Below, one piece after another: positions 16,948 to 24,313 of a stretch of DNA of 64,000 bases. A program made the position numbers and the translations under genes. Numbering within the stretch: the first letter of the stretch is position 1; the number at the start of each line of letters is the position of its first letter. The notes under the pieces were generated by a model that saw nothing but the letters and a program-made list of their open reading frames with translations, was not told the DNA's origin and searched no databases. Source of the stretch: Bacteroidales bacterium (GTDB lineage: Bacteria; Bacteroidota; Bacteroidia; Bacteroidales; UBA932); assembly GCA_004554455.1 (NCBI GenBank), contig SFMG01000002.1, positions 62,001 to 126,000 on the forward strand, given 5' to 3'.

Positions 16948-16977
16948 CAAAGATACAAAAAATTCTTCAACTTCAAA
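16948..16977 (-). promoter_or_regulatory. Promoter of the rplP-rplQ operon
   Basis: On the minus strand TTTG (16977-16974), an 18-nt spacer and TATCTTTG (16955-16948) match the Bacteroidota promoter. Predicted start is near 16942, giving a leader of about 90 nt before the rplP ATG at 16854. It shows that the spc/alpha half is transcribed independently of the S10 half. Confidence 0.82.
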
Positions 16978-17125
16978 CATTCCCGCAAAATATTTCAATT
17001 TATTTTGGACCGCAAAAGTGAATAGCTAACTCTTGAATTTACACTGAGTTACACAACCTGTTGAAAAATATTTCCACGTAATTTGGACCGCATTTGCGAG
17101 GGTATAAAAAGATGCGGGTACGGTA

Positions 17126-17156
17126 TTTGGCGCAAGAGAATAAAAGACTATTTTTG
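17126..17156 (+). promoter_or_regulatory. Promoter of the DUF4294 gene
   Basis: TTTG (17126-17129), a 19-nt spacer and TATTTTTG (17149-17156) match consensus. Predicted transcription begins within a few bases of the ATG at 17163, so the mRNA would be leaderless or nearly so. Confidence 0.75.
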
Positions 17157-17162
17157 CAAAGG

Positions 17163-17846
17163 ATGAAAATACTGGCAAGACATATTGTCGCGGCCGTGCT
17201 GCCGCTTCTGTTTCTGCTGCCCGCAGGAAACGCCGCCGCCCAGAGCGGGACGGGCAAGCTGCTGGAAATGCGCACCGACGGCAAGGATACCGTATTCATG
17301 GACGCCATAAGGCCGTCGCGCATATACGAAAAGCTGCCGCGGCAGAAGGGACGCGACTGGAAGAAATATTACCGTCTGGTATATAACTTCAACAAGGTAT
17401 ATCCCCTTGCCCTGGAGGCGCGCAGCATAATCCGCCAGGTGGACAGCACCGTCAGCACCGACGGCCTGAAGCGCGGAAAGAAGGAAAAATATATAAAGGG
17501 AGTGCAGAAGAACCTGTTCGACGCCTACGAAGGCACCATAAGGAATATGACCGTGTCGCAGGGGGCGCTGCTGATGAGACTCGTGGACCGCGAGTGCGGG
17601 CTGACGCCATACGAGGTGATAAAGGACTACCGCAACGGCATGGCGGCTGGGTTCTGGCAGGGCATAGCCAAATTGTTCGGCACGGATATGAAGCGTCACT
17701 ACGACCCGAAGGGGGAGGACGCCGAAATAGAGGACCTGGTCACGAAATGGGAAGAGGGCGACTTCGACAACTTCTATTATTCCCTGTTCTGGGAGTGGCC
17801 CGAGCACGTGGAGATCAAGCCGGACGTGGCGTCGAAAAGGAGATAG
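17163..17846 (+). CDS. DUF4294-family exported protein
   Basis: A 227-residue product from the ATG at 17163. A longer frame begins at 17094, but that start lies upstream of the predicted promoter, and only the shorter start gives a clean signal peptide (about 1-27, ending AGNAAAQS). The mature part has the DUF4294 features YYRLVYNFNKVYPLALEARS and YEVIKDYRNGMAAGFWQGIA. The family is restricted to Bacteroidota and its function is unknown; the charged, helical mature domain suggests a periplasmic protein. Its last 70 nt overlap the 3' end of the convergent lpxH gene. Confidence 0.85.
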   Translation: MKILARHIVAAVLPLLFLLPAGNAAAQSGTGKLLEMRTDGKDTVFMDAIRPSRIYEKLPRQKGRDWKKYYRLVYNFNKVYPLALEARSIIRQVDSTVSTDGLKRGKKEKYIKGVQKNLFDAYEGTIRNMTVSQGALLMRLVDRECGLTPYEVIKDYRNGMAAGFWQGIAKLFGTDMKRHYDPKGEDAEIEDLVTKWEEGDFDNFYYSLFWEWPEHVEIKPDVASKRR

Positions 17847-18535
17847 GGCGAACCGTCCATCCAATCTTTGAGCATATACAGAACTGCGCCGTTGTCCAGA
17901 CGGAGCTCGGCTTGCGCGTGGTAGTGGCCGAATATGAAGAAGTCCGGACGCGGGTCGCCTGCGAAGTCCTCCGCGAAACGCACTATCGGCGCAGTAGCCG
18001 GATCGAAGACATATTCCCGGCCGCGGGCAAGGCGGCTGTGACGGGACCAGTTCTCTCCGAGGCGGAATGCCAGCCAGGGATGGAGACAGGAGAAGAGGGC
18101 CTGCAGGATGCGGTTGTGAAAGACGGCGCGCAGCAGCCTGTAGCCGAAAGGACAAGGGCCGAGACCGTCGCCGTGGCCGAGACAGAAGGTGCGGCCGCCA
18201 ATGGCGGTGACGTGGGGTTGCGCGAGAATCTTTATCCCCAGGGATTCGAAGTAGGAATATGCCCACACGTCGTGGTTGCCCTTGAAGAAATACAGTCTGA
18301 CCCCGGCATCCCTCAGGTCCATAAGGGCGGAGAAGACCCGCACATAGCCCTTGGGAACCACGTCCCTGTATTCATACCAGAAGTCCCAGATGTCCCCGAG
18401 CATATAGAGGCTTTCCGTTTCGGCGGCGGGAATCGAACGCAGGAAGTCCACGAAACGGGCTTCCCTTGCGGCCGGGTCCTTGTAGTCCAGGCCGAGATGA
18501 ACGTCGGATACGAAATATGTGAGATGGCGGGACAC
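17777..18535 (-). CDS. lpxH: UDP-2,3-diacylglucosamine hydrolase (LpxH-like)
   Basis: A 252-residue calcineurin-type phosphoesterase. Metal-binding motifs appear in order: DVH near residue 11, LGDIWDFW, GNHDVW, CLGHGDG and FGHYHAQ. The enzyme cleaves UDP-2,3-diacylglucosamine to lipid X in lipid A synthesis at the inner membrane. The DIWDFWYEYR region and the Trp/His-rich middle are typical of the Bacteroidota LpxH group. It follows uppP by 9 nt and probably belongs to the ftsX-DUF3098-uppP-lpxH operon. Its stop lies inside the convergent DUF4294 gene. Some risk remains that it acts on another nucleotide-linked substrate. Confidence 0.88.
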   Translation of the reverse strand: MSRHLTYFVSDVHLGLDYKDPAAREARFVDFLRSIPAAETESLYMLGDIWDFWYEYRDVVPKGYVRVFSALMDLRDAGVRLYFFKGNHDVWAYSYFESLGIKILAQPHVTAIGGRTFCLGHGDGLGPCPFGYRLLRAVFHNRILQALFSCLHPWLAFRLGENWSRHSRLARGREYVFDPATAPIVRFAEDFAGDPRPDFFIFGHYHAQAELRLDNGAVLYMLKDWMDGSPYLLFDATSGLISTCSGHSQNRE

Positions 18536-18544
18536 GGCGCGAGG

Positions 18545-19381
18545 TCAGATTATCCAGAGACTCTCGAGCACACCGCAGACAAGGGCGCAGGAACCGGCCA
18601 GGAGGCAGTAGAGCGCAAACCATTTGAGCTTGGCCTTCTTCACCAGGGCTATCATCAGCCGGCAGGCCAGGAGTCCGCTCAGGAAGGCCGAAACGAAGCC
18701 GAGAGCCAACGGGAGCACTCCCACGGAAGAGGAGGCCAGATCGCCACCCACTACATTCAGGAAGGTTTCCCCGAGTATCGGAACCAGCACCATCAGGAAG
18801 GAGAACTGGGCCACGACTTCCCTGCGTACCCCGCAGAGCAGGCCGGTGGAGATGGTGGTGCCGGAGCGGGAAAGGCCCGGAATGACAGCCACGGCCTGTC
18901 CCAGACCGACCAGGAAGGCCTGGAGGTAGGAAATGCCGTTGCGGGCTTCAGCAGGGGCTTCCGGGGCCGGGACCTGCTTCGCACGGCCGGGACGGTCCGA
19001 GAAGTAGAGCAGCGCCGCCGTGACGATCAGGGCGCAACCCACCACGATGAGGGAGCCGAACAGCGAGCTCACCGCATCCTTGAGGAAGAGTCCCACGAAA
19101 AGGACTGGGATCATAGAGACGCAGATCTTGAGCACATAGTCGGTCTCGTCGTTGTAACGGAAACGGAAAAGTCCCCGGAACAGTGAGAGTATGGGTTTGA
19201 AGAAGACGACGATGGTCGCCAGCACGGTGGCGGCGTGCACCACCACGTCAAAGACGAGGTCTTCTCCAACATCGACCCCGAGCAGGGCCTGGCCTATGGC
19301 AAGGTGTCCGCTGCTGCTGACGGGCAGAAATTCGGTAAGGCCCTGTATCAGGCCCAGTATCACGGCTTCAAACCACTCCAT
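18545..19381 (-). CDS. uppP: Undecaprenyl-diphosphatase UppP/BacA
   Basis: A 278-residue membrane protein with both signature motifs of the family, GLTEFLPVSSSGHL near residue 15 and IPGLSRSGTTIS in the second half, and about seven to eight transmembrane segments. It dephosphorylates undecaprenyl diphosphate to recycle the lipid carrier for peptidoglycan and surface glycans, and can give bacitracin resistance. It is 3 nt after the DUF3098 gene; ftsX-DUF3098-uppP is a conserved order in Bacteroidota. Confidence 0.97.
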   Translation of the reverse strand: MEWFEAVILGLIQGLTEFLPVSSSGHLAIGQALLGVDVGEDLVFDVVVHAATVLATIVVFFKPILSLFRGLFRFRYNDETDYVLKICVSMIPVLFVGLFLKDAVSSLFGSLIVVGCALIVTAALLYFSDRPGRAKQVPAPEAPAEARNGISYLQAFLVGLGQAVAVIPGLSRSGTTISTGLLCGVRREVVAQFSFLMVLVPILGETFLNVVGGDLASSSVGVLPLALGFVSAFLSGLLACRLMIALVKKAKLKWFALYCLLAGSCALVCGVLESLWII

Positions 19382-19384
19382 TTG

Positions 19385-19648
19385 CTAATTCTTTTTGCGT
19401 TTGGACGGGAACCATCCCATTATTGCCACTATCTCCACGACCACACCGGCCGCAATCACCAGAGGCGCAACGACCAGTCGCCTGGCATTGAACATCGCCT
19501 CGTTGAAGACCTGGGGATCGTCGCTGCCTCCGCCGGTCATGAGCACGTAGCCCAGGACCATCAGCAGCAGACCGGCCGCCAGAATGGCGGTTCCCTTGAG
19601 GGTGAGAGGCATAGCCTCCTTATTCTTGTTATCCATATCTTCTTTCAT
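19385..19648 (-). CDS. DUF3098 small membrane protein
   Basis: An 87-residue protein with two transmembrane helices (about 17-36 and 58-79) joined by a short segment containing GGGSDDPQVFNEAMFNARRL, followed by a basic C-terminus (PSKRKKN). This matches the DUF3098 family, found almost always between ftsX and uppP in Bacteroidota; its role is unknown but the neighbourhood points to cell-division or envelope work. ATG codons at 19648 and 19636 are both possible starts. Confidence 0.88.
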   Translation of the reverse strand: MKEDMDNKNKEAMPLTLKGTAILAAGLLLMVLGYVLMTGGGSDDPQVFNEAMFNARRLVVAPLVIAAGVVVEIVAIMGWFPSKRKKN

Positions 19649-19649
19649 A

Positions 19650-20534
19650 TCAATAATATAACTCTGCCTTGCGCAGGGACACCAGGCGGTTTACGACAAG
19701 GAAGGTACTGCTTACGCATATAAGCGCGCCGGCCGCCAGCACTATGCCGAAAGTGAGCAGCAGCATATTCAGGTCGAATATGGCAAAGAGCTGCGGGAAC
19801 TCGCCGCGGACCACGAAGAGCAGCGCGACCAGCATCAGGGTAGCCAGCAGGGCCGCACATATACCCTGAAAGAGGGCCTGCACGAGGAAGGGACGGCGTA
19901 TGAAGGCGCGCGTCGCCCCGACCATACTCATTGTGTGTATGGTGAAGCGCCGGGCATAGATGCTGAGGCGTACCGTGTTGTTTATCAGCACGTATGAGAT
20001 GAACAGCAGCAGGGCTATGAACACGGCCATCACCATTGACACCTTGCTCAGGTTCGAGTTGAGCTTGTCCACGAGGGAACGCTTATAGACCAGCTCTTCC
20101 ACCTGCGGCATCGCCTCCAGGCGGGAGCAGACCGTCTTCAAACTGTCGGCGCACACATAGTCGGCCTTGAGCGAGAGTTCCACGGAAACGGGTATGGGCG
20201 AGCTTTCGAAAACGTCGAGGAAGTCATCGCCGAGCAGGGCCTTCATTTCCGCCTCGCCCTGGCTTCTCGGCACCAGCTGCGCCCTGCGGACGAAAGGCTC
20301 CTTCTCCATTTCGGCCATGCAGGCTGCCGCCTCTTCGTCGCCGACCTGCTGCTTCATCATTACGGACACGGTCATATTCTCCTTGAAGCAGTTGCTGATG
20401 TTGCGGGCATTGACGAGCAGCAGCGAGGCCGCCCCTACCAGAAGGAGTACCAGCGCGATGCTCGTGACAGAAGAGAGATAGGCATTGGCAAGCCTCCTGC
20501 TCAGCATATTCTTTTCCTTGTCCGCCATGGCCAT
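19650..20534 (-). CDS. ftsX: Cell-division ABC-type permease FtsX
   Basis: A 294-residue product from the ATG at 20534. A TTG-started frame reaches 20582, but it lies upstream of the TATCTTTG element at 20571-20564 and is rejected. One N-terminal transmembrane helix (about 20-42) is followed by an extracytoplasmic domain with TVSVMMKQQVGDEEA, then three helices of the FtsX permease domain. FtsX works with FtsE to control peptidoglycan hydrolases at the septum; ftsE is not in this window. First gene of ftsX-DUF3098-uppP-lpxH, and divergent from the GT5-like gene. Confidence 0.92.
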   Translation of the reverse strand: MAMADKEKNMLSRRLANAYLSSVTSIALVLLLVGAASLLLVNARNISNCFKENMTVSVMMKQQVGDEEAAACMAEMEKEPFVRRAQLVPRSQGEAEMKALLGDDFLDVFESSPIPVSVELSLKADYVCADSLKTVCSRLEAMPQVEELVYKRSLVDKLNSNLSKVSMVMAVFIALLLFISYVLINNTVRLSIYARRFTIHTMSMVGATRAFIRRPFLVQALFQGICAALLATLMLVALLFVVRGEFPQLFAIFDLNMLLLTFGIVLAAGALICVSSTFLVVNRLVSLRKAELYY

Positions 20535-20563
20535 TATTGCTTTACGCTTTGTGTTTGAAGGGT

Positions 20564-20600
20564 CAAAGATAGCGAAATTCAAATTTATTTATTATCTTTG
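20564..20600. promoter_or_regulatory. Divergent promoter region of ftsX and the GT5-like gene
   Basis: TATCTTTG occurs on the minus strand at 20571-20564 (for ftsX) and on the plus strand at 20593-20600 (for the GT5-like gene). No clear TTTG element lies at the right distance for either, so the assignment rests on the -7 elements, their distance to the ATGs (about 30 nt each) and the AT-rich context. Confidence 0.6.
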
Positions 20601-20628
20601 TTGTGATTTTGCACTAATTTTTCAAGAT

Positions 20629-21444
20629 ATGGGAGAAGTTAAAAGAGTTCTTTTCGTCAGTTCGGAGATATACCCGTATCTGCCGGAGAGCCCTATTGGC
20701 AGAATCGGACGCTTCCTTCCCCAGGGAGTCCAGGAGAGGAAGCGCGAGATCAGGTCTTTCATGCCCCGCTACGGCTGCATCAATGAAAGGAAGAACCAGC
20801 TCCACGAGGTGATCCGCCTTTCCGGCATGAACATAGTCATCAGTGAGATCGACCGTCCGCTGGTCATCAAGGTGGCTTCGATTTCATCCGCCCGCATGCA
20901 GGTGTATTTCATAGACAACGATGACTACTTCCATAGAAAACAGATTTACTGCGACGAGAACGGCAAGTTCTTCGAGGACAATGGGGAAAGGGCCATTTTC
21001 TTCGCCAGGGGCGTGCTCGAGACCGTCAAGAAGCTGCGCTGGGCACCGGACGTGATACATTGCCACGGCTGGATTTCCCACATACTCCCCCTCTATCTGA
21101 AAAAAGCCTACAGGGATGACCCCATATTCGCCGAGAGCAAAATCGTCCTTTCGCTTTACGACGACACACCGGCAGAGCGCTTCCCGGATGACTTCGCCGG
21201 GAAAATACCTTTCGGCGGCATAAGTCCGGAGGACGTGGGACTCGGCGCCGGCTGCGATGGCACAGAACTTGCGAAACTCGCAATCCGCTACTCCGACGGC
21301 GTCATTTTCGGATCCAAGGGCGTATGCGGAAAAGTGGCAGAAGCCGCGAAGGCATCCGGCCTCCCGCTTCTGGACTGCGATTCCGCCGCACTGGAGGACG
21401 GCAGCTATATTGACGGATACAACGCTTTTTACGACAAGATATAA
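20629..21444 (+). CDS. GT5-like (glycogen/starch synthase N-terminal domain) protein, short Bacteroidota form
   Basis: A 271-residue protein from the ATG at 20629; the longer frame from 20485 would start inside ftsX. It resembles the catalytic N-terminal half of glycogen/starch synthases: KRVLFVSSEIYPYLPES at the start, AIFFARGVLETVKKLRWAPD and the DVIHCHGW motif. The K-x-G-G nucleotide-sugar loop is absent (the place reads PIGRIGRFLPQGVQERKREI) and the whole C-terminal GT-B domain is missing; synthases are normally about 450 residues or longer. It is therefore unlikely to be a glycogen synthase, although such proteins are often labelled so. It precedes the DUF4270 gene by 14 nt, a conserved pairing. 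Confidence 0.82.
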   Translation: MGEVKRVLFVSSEIYPYLPESPIGRIGRFLPQGVQERKREIRSFMPRYGCINERKNQLHEVIRLSGMNIVISEIDRPLVIKVASISSARMQVYFIDNDDYFHRKQIYCDENGKFFEDNGERAIFFARGVLETVKKLRWAPDVIHCHGWISHILPLYLKKAYRDDPIFAESKIVLSLYDDTPAERFPDDFAGKIPFGGISPEDVGLGAGCDGTELAKLAIRYSDGVIFGSKGVCGKVAEAAKASGLPLLDCDSAALEDGSYIDGYNAFYDKI

Positions 21445-21458
21445 GACAGACTTCCCAG

Positions 21459-23183
21459 ATGAATTTCAAAGACATCAAACGCATATTCGTTGCCGGCGCC
21501 TCAGCCGGCATACTTGTGTGGGGCACAGCAGCCTGTGTCACCGTTGACACCGGCCTGGGCCAGGATTATATGCCGCTGGAGCAACAGTATGACATCTTCA
21601 CCTGCGAGTGGGAGCTCGAACAGATGAGCCAGAAGCGCCCGACGGAGCTTTCGGGTTACAATACAAGACGATTCACCATAGGTTCCATAATGGACGCGGA
21701 GCACGGCCTGACCCGCAAGGGCAGCGCCTTCAGCCTCATACCTATCGTGGACACGCTCGATTTCGGCAAGAACCCCAAGGTGCGCGAATTTCACTTCACT
21801 GCCATCAGGGACACCATCAACATCCCTGACGAAAGATACAGGAACATACTGCAGAACGTGAACGTATATGCCTTCGAGAATAGCGGCAAGGTGCTGGACA
21901 GCCTGAGCTTCACCGACGAACTCAGAAACAGCGACTTTTCCGGATGCGAGCGCATAACCAGAGGCGTCCCGGTCTATGACGGCGGCGACAGTCTCAGCTT
22001 CAAGTTCAGCGACAGCTGGAGCAACTCGCTCATACAGCGTTTCGTCGACAACTCCGAGGACGGCGTATATATTCTCGATTCCATACCGGAATATATGGAG
22101 AAGGTGCTCCCGGGCATATACATCTGCACAGATGACGCATCGGGCGATGGAGGCAGGATCGATATGTTCAACGTGGCCATCAAGATAGAGAACAATTATG
22201 TGATGGGCAACTATGCCGAGCTGAAGTTCAGCGCAGAATACGACGGCGAGATGAGGGACAGTTCCTTCATTTTCATATTCGGGGCCGTGGCCGTCCCGGA
22301 GAACGCGTCAAACCTGCCTAACCAGTATGCCTTCAACTGCACCGAGATAGTCGGCGGCTGCGCCGAGGGCCCTGCCACAGACATCCTTTACGTGGAGGGC
22401 GGTGACGGAGTGAAGCCCGTGGTTTCGGCAAAGGAACTCCACAGCCTGCTGAACCAGGAGCTCAGGAACAACCCTAACATACTCGAATACGGCATAGACC
22501 TCAATCAGGTGATTATCAACAAGGCCAGTCTCGAGTTACCTTTCATAATGCCGGAAGACTACACCAAGATGGAGATATATCCGGAGATTCTCAGCCCTTG
22601 CTGCAGGCTTCTCGTCAAGGATTCCCTGGGCGTGTCCCATTACACCTACGCCAATCTTACGGACGCCAGCATCAGTTCGGAGAAGCACGGAGCCGTTGAC
22701 CGTTCCAACATCAGGTACGATGCCGACATAAGCTTCCACACCCAGAAGATGCTCAGTCTGGGGGAGGAGCCGAGCGACAGCACCCTGGCCAACTACGACA
22801 TCTGGTTCCTCATTACCAAGAATGAGATCAACGAGACCAGCTCGTCCTCTTCCTCGAGCAGCTATGACGATTACCTCAACCAGATGTACTACTACAACTA
22901 TCTGAACCAGCTCTACGGAGGCTACGGCGGATACGGCTATGGCGGATACGGCTACGGTTACGGCGGATATGGCAGCTATGGAAATTACGGCTACAACAAC
23001 TACTATTCGATGATGCTCTACTCCAACATGCTCAATTCCTCAAGCTCGGGCAGCACAACCTCCACATCCGAGGAACTGGACCGCGACCGCTTCTATGCAG
23101 CGAAGCTCTGCGGACCGCAGAACGAGTCGCGCAGGCCGAAGCTGAAGATTAGCTACTCGGTTCCGAAGAGGGCTATCAAGTAG
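21459..23183 (+). CDS. DUF4270 lipoprotein with Tyr/Gly-rich insertion
   Basis: A 574-residue lipoprotein with a signal ending GTAAC, the lipid-attachment Cys being residue 26. The body is beta-rich, as in the DUF4270 family of Bacteroidota outer-membrane-associated proteins of unknown role. Near residues 459-533 lies a low-complexity segment: a Ser run, then YYYNYLNQLYGGYGGYGYGG and more Tyr/Gly repeats, then another Ser run. After it the chain returns to ordinary sequence and ends with a short DUF4270-like strand pattern (KLKISYSVPKRAIK). It is co-transcribed with the GT5-like gene and ends at a bidirectional terminator. Confidence 0.85.
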   Translation: MNFKDIKRIFVAGASAGILVWGTAACVTVDTGLGQDYMPLEQQYDIFTCEWELEQMSQKRPTELSGYNTRRFTIGSIMDAEHGLTRKGSAFSLIPIVDTLDFGKNPKVREFHFTAIRDTINIPDERYRNILQNVNVYAFENSGKVLDSLSFTDELRNSDFSGCERITRGVPVYDGGDSLSFKFSDSWSNSLIQRFVDNSEDGVYILDSIPEYMEKVLPGIYICTDDASGDGGRIDMFNVAIKIENNYVMGNYAELKFSAEYDGEMRDSSFIFIFGAVAVPENASNLPNQYAFNCTEIVGGCAEGPATDILYVEGGDGVKPVVSAKELHSLLNQELRNNPNILEYGIDLNQVIINKASLELPFIMPEDYTKMEIYPEILSPCCRLLVKDSLGVSHYTYANLTDASISSEKHGAVDRSNIRYDADISFHTQKMLSLGEEPSDSTLANYDIWFLITKNEINETSSSSSSSSYDDYLNQMYYYNYLNQLYGGYGGYGYGGYGYGYGGYGSYGNYGYNNYYSMMLYSNMLNSSSSGSTTSTSEELDRDRFYAAKLCGPQNESRRPKLKISYSVPKRAIK

Positions 23184-23201
23184 CCTGGGCAGGAAACAAA
23201 C

Positions 23202-23235
23202 AATAAGGAGGATGACATCGGTCACCCTCCTTATT
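23202..23235. terminator. Bidirectional terminator between DUF4270 gene and acpP
   Basis: AATAAGGAGG/CCTCCTTATT plus an inner TGAC/GTCA, with one mismatch, form a 14-bp hairpin with a 4-nt loop. T-rich sequence follows on the plus strand (TTATTTTATG) and on the minus strand the stem ends in TTATTGTTTG. It serves the two convergent genes. Confidence 0.88.
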
Positions 23236-23252
23236 TTATGTCGTAGGCCAAA

Positions 23253-23501
23253 TTATTTTGCCTCGTCAACCTTTGCCTGGATGTAAGCGATTGCGTCACC
23301 TACGGTCTGGATCTTGTCACTGGCCTCCTCATCAGGAATGGTGATGTTGAATGCCTTCTCGAACTCCATGATGAGCTCAACGGTGTCAAGAGAATCTGCT
23401 CCGAGGTCATTGGTGAAATTTGCTGTCTCGGTAACGACTGTAGAGTCAACGCCAAGCTTATCGACGATGATAGCTTTTACCTGTTCTGCTACTTCTGCCA
23501 T
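23253..23501 (-). CDS. acpP: Acyl carrier protein
   Basis: An 82-residue acidic four-helix protein with the phosphopantetheine site in LGADSLDTVEL; the modified Ser is residue 37. It carries growing acyl chains in fatty-acid and lipid A synthesis. In most Bacteroidota acpP is followed by fabF; here it is followed directly by a terminator and a convergent gene, so it is monocistronic. The gap to the pnuC stop upstream is about 100 nt and holds a possible promoter. Confidence 0.97.
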   Translation of the reverse strand: MAEVAEQVKAIIVDKLGVDSTVVTETANFTNDLGADSLDTVELIMEFEKAFNITIPDEEASDKIQTVGDAIAYIQAKVDEAK

Positions 23502-23555
23502 AACGTTTAGATTTTATTTAGTTTGTTGTTTTTAATGTTCGGTCCAAAAGTCCCG

Positions 23556-23563
23556 CAAAGTAA
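23556..23563 (-). promoter_or_regulatory. Possible acpP promoter -7 element
   Basis: TTACTTTG on the minus strand (23563-23556) is one base from the TAnnTTTG consensus and lies about 55 nt before the acpP ATG in AT-rich sequence. A good -33 element is not visible at 19-21 nt. Confidence 0.4.
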
Positions 23564-23602
23564 GCAAAAATTTCTCAAAAATGAAAATATGGGGGCTAAA
23601 AA

Positions 23603-24313
23603 CTAATCCGTCACCCCTTTGCTGAGCTTCAGCCATACCCTCAGTCCATTGAGAGAACTCAACAGGACGAAGAAGTAGCATATTGCCAGATTAAGGTCCG
23701 AGAGATTGTATCCCCCGTTGAAAAAGGACAGTACCCAGAGCACCACGGTCAGGAGGTTGACGGCTATCCAGATGAACCACTGCTCGAAATAGGCCAGCGT
23801 GAGCAGGGTCTGTCCGAGCACGCAGAGGGCCGTGCATATTGCGTCCACTACTATATCCCTGCCGTTGACGTATTTGAGGGCCAGCAGCAGCACAGCCATT
23901 CCCAGCAGCACGGCGGAGAGCAGCAATATGCGCTGACGGGCGCTAAGGAGCTTGGCGGCAACCCGGTCGCTGTCCCCCAGCGTCCCTATCTTGCGCCAGC
24001 GCAGCCAGCCGACCAGCTGCATAGGCAGGAAGAAGAGGCCGTAAACCGCAGCATTGCCGTAGTGGGCGGTCTTTATGCAGTAGAAGGAATACAGGGCATT
24101 GTATATCGCGCCGAAGAGGAAGGTCCAGCTGTTGCCCCTGGCCGAGCAGACGCAGCAGAAAATGTTGAGTATGGACGCCACAAAGGTGAGCCACCACTCC
24201 CAGTTGGCGAAAATGGACCTGCTGTCAGGCGAGAAGAAGGCCGTCAGCAGAGGGCAGGCAAAGGTGCCTGCGATAAGGAGCCACTCGAAAGGTCCCAGGA
24301 AGGATTTTTTCAT
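23603..24313 (-). CDS. pnuC: PnuC-family vitamin-precursor transporter
   Basis: A 236-residue membrane protein with seven or so helices. Family marks are WEWWLTFVASILNIFCCVCS, GNSWTFLFGAIYNALYSFYC and FFLPMQLVGWLRW. PnuC proteins carry nicotinamide riboside, but close relatives in this phylum (PnuT) carry thiamine, and I cannot separate the two from sequence alone. There is no riboswitch-like leader, because the start overlaps the uvrC stop by 4 nt (ATGA); it is the last gene of the thioredoxin-thioredoxin-uvrC-pnuC operon. Confidence 0.88.
   Translation of the reverse strand: MKKSFLGPFEWLLIAGTFACPLLTAFFSPDSRSIFANWEWWLTFVASILNIFCCVCSARGNSWTFLFGAIYNALYSFYCIKTAHYGNAAVYGLFFLPMQLVGWLRWRKIGTLGDSDRVAAKLLSARQRILLLSAVLLGMAVLLLALKYVNGRDIVVDAICTALCVLGQTLLTLAYFEQWFIWIAVNLLTVVLWVLSFFNGGYNLSDLNLAICYFFVLLSSLNGLRVWLKLSKGVTD

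Larger units (their letters stand above)
16855..17162. other. 308-nt divergent intergenic region between rplP and the DUF4294 gene
   Basis: It holds the rplP promoter and leader hairpin on the minus strand and the DUF4294 promoter on the plus strand. The sequence TTTGGACCGCA occurs twice, near 17004 and 17082, about 78 nt apart, in the same orientation. No open frame or RNA gene is evident. Confidence 0.7.

Noticed and set aside
20629..21444. Functional glycogen synthase
   Set aside because: The K-x-G-G loop and the entire C-terminal GT-B domain are absent, so the usual activity is unlikely.
22900..23000. Short tandem repeats read as a CRISPR array
   Set aside because: They are codon-level repeats of Tyr/Gly inside an open reading frame, with no spacers of regular length.
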